Shown here: positions 5,319 to 8,428 of the stretch, one piece after another
Position numbering within the stretch: the first letter of the stretch is position 1
Layout: the number at the start of each line of letters is the position of its first letter
DNA from: Methylococcaceae bacterium
GTDB lineage: Bacteria; Pseudomonadota; Gammaproteobacteria; Methylococcales; Methylomonadaceae
Assembly: GCA_013140465.1 (NCBI GenBank)
Contig: JABFST010000006.1
Span: forward strand, 1-8,428
Direction: 5' to 3'
DNA length: 8,428 nt
Notes under the pieces: model-generated
The model's input: the letters and a program-made list of their open reading frames with translations, nothing else
Database searches by the model: none
Told to the model about the DNA's origin: nothing
Made by a program: the position numbers and the translations under genes

Positions 5319-7226
5319 ATGCCGGTAATTACACTTCCTGATGGATCTCGTCGTGAGTTTGACCATGCTGTTACGGTGCTGGATGTTGCCAGTTCTATAG
5401 GTGCTGGCTTAGCTAAAGCCACCTTGGCGGGCAGTGTCAACAATGTCTTAGTTGACGCTAGCACTGTTATTGAACAAGATGCCAGCTTACAAATCATTAC
5501 CGCAAAAGATGCGGAGGGCGTTGATGTCATCCGCCACTCTACCGCGCACTTATTGGCGCAAGCCGTCAAACAATTGTTCCCTGAAGCGCAAGTCACCATA
5601 GGCCCAGTCATTGACAACGGCTTTTACTATGACTTTGCCTATCACCGCCCGTTTACGCCCGACGATCTCGTCGTTATTGAAGCCAAAATGCAAGAGCTGG
5701 TGGCGCAAAACCATGCCGTCAGCCGCTCTATCTTAAGCCGTGATGATGCCGTTAGCTTTTTTAAAGGCCAAGGCGAAAGCTACAAAGCAGAAATCATCGA
5801 ATCGATACCTGCCGACCAAAACTTGTCGCTGTATCAGCAAGGCGATTTCACCGACTTATGTCGTGGCCCGCATGTGCCCAGCACAGGCAAACTAGGCGCG
5901 TTTAAGCTCATGAAAATAGCCGGGGCCTATTGGCGCGGCAATTCTGACAACGAAATGCTGCAACGCATTTACGGCACGGCTTGGGGCGACAAAAAAGAAC
6001 TGCAAGCCTATTTGCACCGCTTGGAAGAAGCCGAAAAACGCGACCACCGCAAATTAGCCAAAACTTTCAATTTGTTCCATGTCCAAGAAGAAGCACCAGG
6101 CATGGTATTCTGGCATGAGAAAGGCTGGATTATTTACCAACAAGTTGAACAGTACATCCGCGATAAATTGCGCGTCAATGGCTACGGCGAAGTTAAAACA
6201 CCCCAGTTGGTAGACCGCACGCTTTGGGAAAAATCCGGCCATTGGGACAAATTTGGCGCGATGATTTTTACCACGCATTCAGAGCATCGTGATTACGCGA
6301 TTAAGCCGATGAACTGCCCCTGCCATGTGCAAATTTACAACCAAGGCATTAAAAGCTACCGCGACCTGCCGATACGCTTGGCGGAATTCGGTTCTTGCCA
6401 CCGCAACGAGCCCTCGGGTACGCTGCATGGTTTGATGCGAGTCAGAAATTTTGTCCAAGATGACGCGCATATTTTCTGCACCGAAGAGCAAATCCAAGAT
6501 GAAGTCTCCACGTTCATCGACATGCTGTTCGACGTTTACAAAGATTTTGGCTTTGAAGAAGTCATCATCAAATTATCCACCCGCCCCGAAAATCGGGTAG
6601 GCGATGATTCGGTTTGGGACAAGGCCGAGAATGCCTTAGAACTGGCCCTAAACAACAAAAATTTGCAGTGGGATTTGCAACCCGGCGAAGGCGCGTTCTA
6701 TGGCCCTAAAATAGAATTTTCACTTAAAGATTGTATTGGCCGGGTATGGCAATGCGGCACGATACAAGTGGACTTCTCCATGCCGGGCCGATTGGGCGCC
6801 ACCTATATCGCCGAAGATGGCTCTAAACAAGCCCCTGTGATGCTACATCGGGCGATACTGGGCTCATTGGAACGCTTTATCGGCATCCTGATTGAAAACC
6901 ACGCAGGCACGTTCCCGTTATGGTTATCACCCATACAAGTGATGGTGATGGATATCGCCGACCGCCATGCCGATTATGCTGTCTCAGTCATGAAAAAGCT
7001 GGAGCAACAAGGCATTAGAGTTAAAATTGACTTGAGAAATGAGAAGATCGGGTTTAAAATTCGTGAGCATTCTATGCAGCGGATACCGTATCTGGTCATT
7101 ATCGGCGACAAAGAGCTAGAAGACCAAACCATCACGGTGCGCACGCAAAAAGGCGAAGATTTAGGTAGTCTGTCAATCCATGAATTTGCCCAACGGTTAA
7201 AGCAAGAGATTGCAGATAGAAAATAA
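5319..7226 (+). CDS. thrS: Threonyl-tRNA synthetase
   Basis: A cytoplasmic class II synthetase that charges tRNA-Thr and hydrolyses mischarged Ser-tRNA-Thr. The 635 residues (642 in E. coli) show the full domain order: TGS domain (1-61), editing domain with H73, H77, C181 and H185, catalytic core (about 243-534) and anticodon-binding domain (about 535-635). The zinc ligands are C333 in NCPCH, H384 in QDDAH and H510 in MLHRAI. Motif 2 is [12 protein letters not shown] (360-371) and motif 3 is GSLERF (515-520). The [10 protein letters not shown] start is typical for the family, but the leader before the ATG is A-rich and has no Shine-Dalgarno sequence. Directly upstream are a terminator hairpin and tRNA-Val; infC follows after 22 bp. 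In E. coli the protein represses its own translation, but I see no obvious tRNA-Thr-like anticodon loop in this short leader. Confidence 0.98.
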   Translation: MPVITLPDGSRREFDHAVTVLDVASSIGAGLAKATLAGSVNNVLVDASTVIEQDASLQIITAKDAEGVDVIRHSTAHLLAQAVKQLFPEAQVTIGPVIDNGFYYDFAYHRPFTPDDLVVIEAKMQELVAQNHAVSRSILSRDDAVSFFKGQGESYKAEIIESIPADQNLSLYQQGDFTDLCRGPHVPSTGKLGAFKLMKIAGAYWRGNSDNEMLQRIYGTAWGDKKELQAYLHRLEEAEKRDHRKLAKTFNLFHVQEEAPGMVFWHEKGWIIYQQVEQYIRDKLRVNGYGEVKTPQLVDRTLWEKSGHWDKFGAMIFTTHSEHRDYAIKPMNCPCHVQIYNQGIKSYRDLPIRLAEFGSCHRNEPSGTLHGLMRVRNFVQDDAHIFCTEEQIQDEVSTFIDMLFDVYKDFGFEEVIIKLSTRPENRVGDDSVWDKAENALELALNNKNLQWDLQPGEGAFYGPKIEFSLKDCIGRVWQCGTIQVDFSMPGRLGATYIAEDGSKQAPVMLHRAILGSLERFIGILIENHAGTFPLWLSPIQVMVMDIADRHADYAVSVMKKLEQQGIRVKIDLRNEKIGFKIREHSMQRIPYLVIIGDKELEDQTITVRTQKGEDLGSLSIHEFAQRLKQEIADRK

Positions 7227-7235
7227 CAGTAAACT

Positions 7236-7251
7236 GGAGGATTAGGATATC
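7236..7251 (+). promoter_or_regulatory. infC ribosome binding site and AUC start
   Basis: A strong GGAGG (7236-7240) is spaced 8 nt from ATC (7249-7251). No ATG, GTG or TTG is available in frame between the upstream stop TAG (7243-7245) and this codon. This pairing of strong Shine-Dalgarno and poor start codon is the known autoregulatory signal of infC. Confidence 0.8.
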
Positions 7252-7773
7252 GCTGCTAAAAAAGACGAAACGCGCCTGAACGATGCCATCACCGCTAGAC
7301 GCGTGAGGGTAACAGGTGCAGAGGGTGAAGCATTAGGCATCATTTCGCTGGACGAAGCGAAACAGATCGCTTATGCGGCAGACTTGGATTTAGTAGAAAT
7401 ATCACCAAACGCGGATCCTCCCGTTTGCAAGATAATGAACTACGGAAAATACCAGTTTGAACTCAATAAAAAACTGGCGATTGCCAAAAAGAAGCAAAAA
7501 CAAATTCAGGTTAAAGAAATCAAATTCAGACCGGGTACTGACGAAGGCGATTATCAAGTTAAGCTAAGGAGTTTGATCAAATTCCTTAACGACGGCGATA
7601 AGACCAAAGTGACAGTACGCTATCGTGGACGCGAAATGGCACACCGAGAAATCGGTATGGACCAGCTTAAGCGTATCGAAAAAGATTTGGAAGAAATAGC
7701 CATTGTCGAGCAATTCCCCAAAATGGAAGGCCGACAAATGATTATGGTTATGTCACCCAAAAAGAAAAAATAA
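7249..7773 (+). CDS. infC: Translation initiation factor IF-3, probable AUC start
   Basis: IF-3 binds the 30S subunit, blocks premature joining of 50S and enforces correct start-codon and initiator-tRNA choice. The frame shows the N-domain with [20 protein letters not shown], the lysine-rich linker ([14 protein letters not shown]) and a C-domain ending in MVMSPKKKK. The start was placed at ATC (7249). The homologous N-terminus [18 protein letters not shown] lies before the first GTG (7303), a TAG in frame at 7243 closes the frame upstream, and GGAGG (7236-7240) sits 8 nt before the ATC. This gives 174 residues, against 180 in E. coli. In E. coli infC starts with AUU and IF-3 represses its own mRNA by rejecting that codon; AUC should work the same way. 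The gene follows thrS by 22 bp. Confidence 0.93.
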   Translation: MAAKKDETRLNDAITARRVRVTGAEGEALGIISLDEAKQIAYAADLDLVEISPNADPPVCKIMNYGKYQFELNKKLAIAKKKQKQIQVKEIKFRPGTDEGDYQVKLRSLIKFLNDGDKTKVTVRYRGREMAHREIGMDQLKRIEKDLEEIAIVEQFPKMEGRQMIMVMSPKKKK

Positions 7774-7960
7774 CCACCGTAATATTCAGTTCTATACTGG
7801 AACAGTACTCAGGGGCGTTTCGTAAGCGTCCCTAAGTAAGCGGCACAGGATTGTCCGCTTAAAGCATCATTAAAGATGCCAGTCATTTTTCAGGGCCAAG
7901 CATTTTGCCTTGTTGGGTGATGTCTCAGGGATTTTTATATTTAATTATTGGAGCAAACAA
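7774..7960 (+). promoter_or_regulatory. Structured leader between infC and rpmI
   Basis: This 187-nt gap in an otherwise tight operon holds three successive hairpins: AGGGGCGTTT/AAGCGTCCCT (7811-7833, two wobble pairs, 3-nt loop), TAAGCGG/CCGCTTA (7837-7861, 11-nt loop) and GCATC/GATGC (7864-7879). In E. coli, L20 represses rpmI-rplT translation by binding a structured operator upstream of rpmI. This region is in the right place for the same job, but I cannot show that it mimics the L20 site on 23S rRNA. No run of T follows the hairpins closely enough for a clear terminator. Confidence 0.6.
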
Positions 7961-8158
7961 ATGCCAAAAATAAAAACTAACCGTGGAGCTGCCAAGCGTT
8001 TTAGACGCACTGGCAACGGCGGTTTCAAGTGCGGGCAATCGCACCGCCGTCATATCTTGACCAAAAAATCAACCAAAAGAAAAAGACAGTTACGCTCACC
8101 CGCAACTATTCATCCATCAGATGTGCGCATGGCTTTGCGCATGATGCCTTACAGTTAA
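7961..8158 (+). CDS. rpmI: 50S ribosomal protein L35
   Basis: A 65-residue, very basic protein of the large ribosomal subunit. It shows the family signature [18 protein letters not shown] near the N-terminus and the conserved [19 protein letters not shown] core, and has the usual L35 length. The ATG at 7961 is chosen because a GGAG (7950-7953) lies 7 nt before it and the protein then starts MPKIKT as in other bacteria. The frame also extends upstream to 7910, but those 17 residues are not L35-like and lie in the structured leader. It follows infC after the 187-nt leader and precedes rplT by 12 bp. It is expected to be translationally coupled to rplT and controlled by L20. Confidence 0.97.
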   Translation: MPKIKTNRGAAKRFRRTGNGGFKCGQSHRRHILTKKSTKRKRQLRSPATIHPSDVRMALRMMPYS

Positions 8159-8170
8159 GCGGGAAAAACA

Positions 8171-8428
8171 ATGCCTAGAGTTAAACGCGGCGTAACAGCC
8201 AGAGCAAGACACAAAAAAATATTAAAATTAGCAAAAGGTTACTACGGCGCACGCAGCCGGGTTTACCGTGTTGCCAAACAAGCGGTCATTAAAGCCGGAC
8301 AGTACGCGTACCGCGACCGCAAACAAAGAAAACGCCAATTCCGCGCTTTGTGGATCGTCCGTATCAATGCGGCTGCACGCTTATACGGCATTTCTTATAG
8401 CCGCTTAATCAATGGCTTGACTAAAGCC
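8171..8428 (+). CDS. rplT: 50S ribosomal protein L20, N-terminal 86 codons
   Basis: The frame starts [20 protein letters not shown], the typical L20 N-terminal extension that threads into 23S rRNA. It continues through [16 protein letters not shown] to the family signature [15 protein letters not shown]. The window ends after exactly 86 codons; full-length L20 is about 118 residues. Only a weak GGG lies before the ATG, fitting translational coupling to rpmI 12 bp upstream. L20 is an early assembly protein and, in E. coli, the repressor of its own operon. In related bacteria pheS, pheT and ihfA follow, but this cannot be seen here. Confidence 0.97.
   Translation, partial: MPRVKRGVTARARHKKILKLAKGYYGARSRVYRVAKQAVIKAGQYAYRDRKQRKRQFRALWIVRINAAARLYGISYSRLINGLTKA

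Noticed and set aside
5201..5617. Minus-strand open frame of 138 codons across the tRNA and thrS start
   Set aside because: It runs antisense through tRNA-Val, the terminator and the TGS/editing region of thrS, and its residues look like out-of-frame translation. It is a shadow.

Overview
The window looks like chromosomal DNA of a gammaproteobacterium. The right part has the conserved order tRNA-Val(GAC), thrS, infC, rpmI, rplT, and the proteins and tRNA resemble gammaproteobacterial versions. The many small palindromic repeats, the style of the ligase gene and the moderate G+C suggest a methanotroph of the order Methylococcales; that placement is an inference and is not proven by any single feature.

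Left edge (1-332): the N-terminal 110 codons of an unrecognised minus-strand gene that runs off the window. Next comes a gene-free, repeat-rich stretch (333-945). It holds a tandem array of a 151-bp unit, and a 206-bp MITE-like element with 19-bp terminal inverted repeats has inserted at the unit junction and made an apparent 9-bp target duplication.

Middle (946-4866, all minus strand): transcription runs from a gamma-glutamyltranspeptidase gene, which has a TATAAT promoter near 4932, into an overlapping Sfp-type phosphopantetheinyl transferase gene. After a 218-bp gap of nested palindromes comes a CapK/phenylacetate-CoA ligase-like adenylate-forming enzyme. A 35-bp perfect palindrome supplies the stop codon of the transferase gene and is itself split by a 71-bp insert flanked by CCTCG duplications. 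A ligase and a phosphopantetheinyl transferase together would suit a carrier-protein-dependent pathway, but no carrier protein is visible here.

Right part (4967-8428, plus strand): a short AT-rich region with a possible 23-codon leader ORF leads to a promoter, tRNA-Val(GAC) and an intrinsic terminator. The translation operon follows: threonyl-tRNA synthetase, initiation factor IF-3 (probable AUC start), a 187-nt structured gap, ribosomal protein L35 and the first 86 codons of L20. The start codon of IF-3 and the folded gap before L35 match the known logic of autoregulation in this operon: IF-3 senses its own poor start codon, and L20 represses rpmI-rplT. No obviously new enzymatic system is visible. 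The most informative unusual features are the two nested repeat insertions and the control signals of the translation operon.
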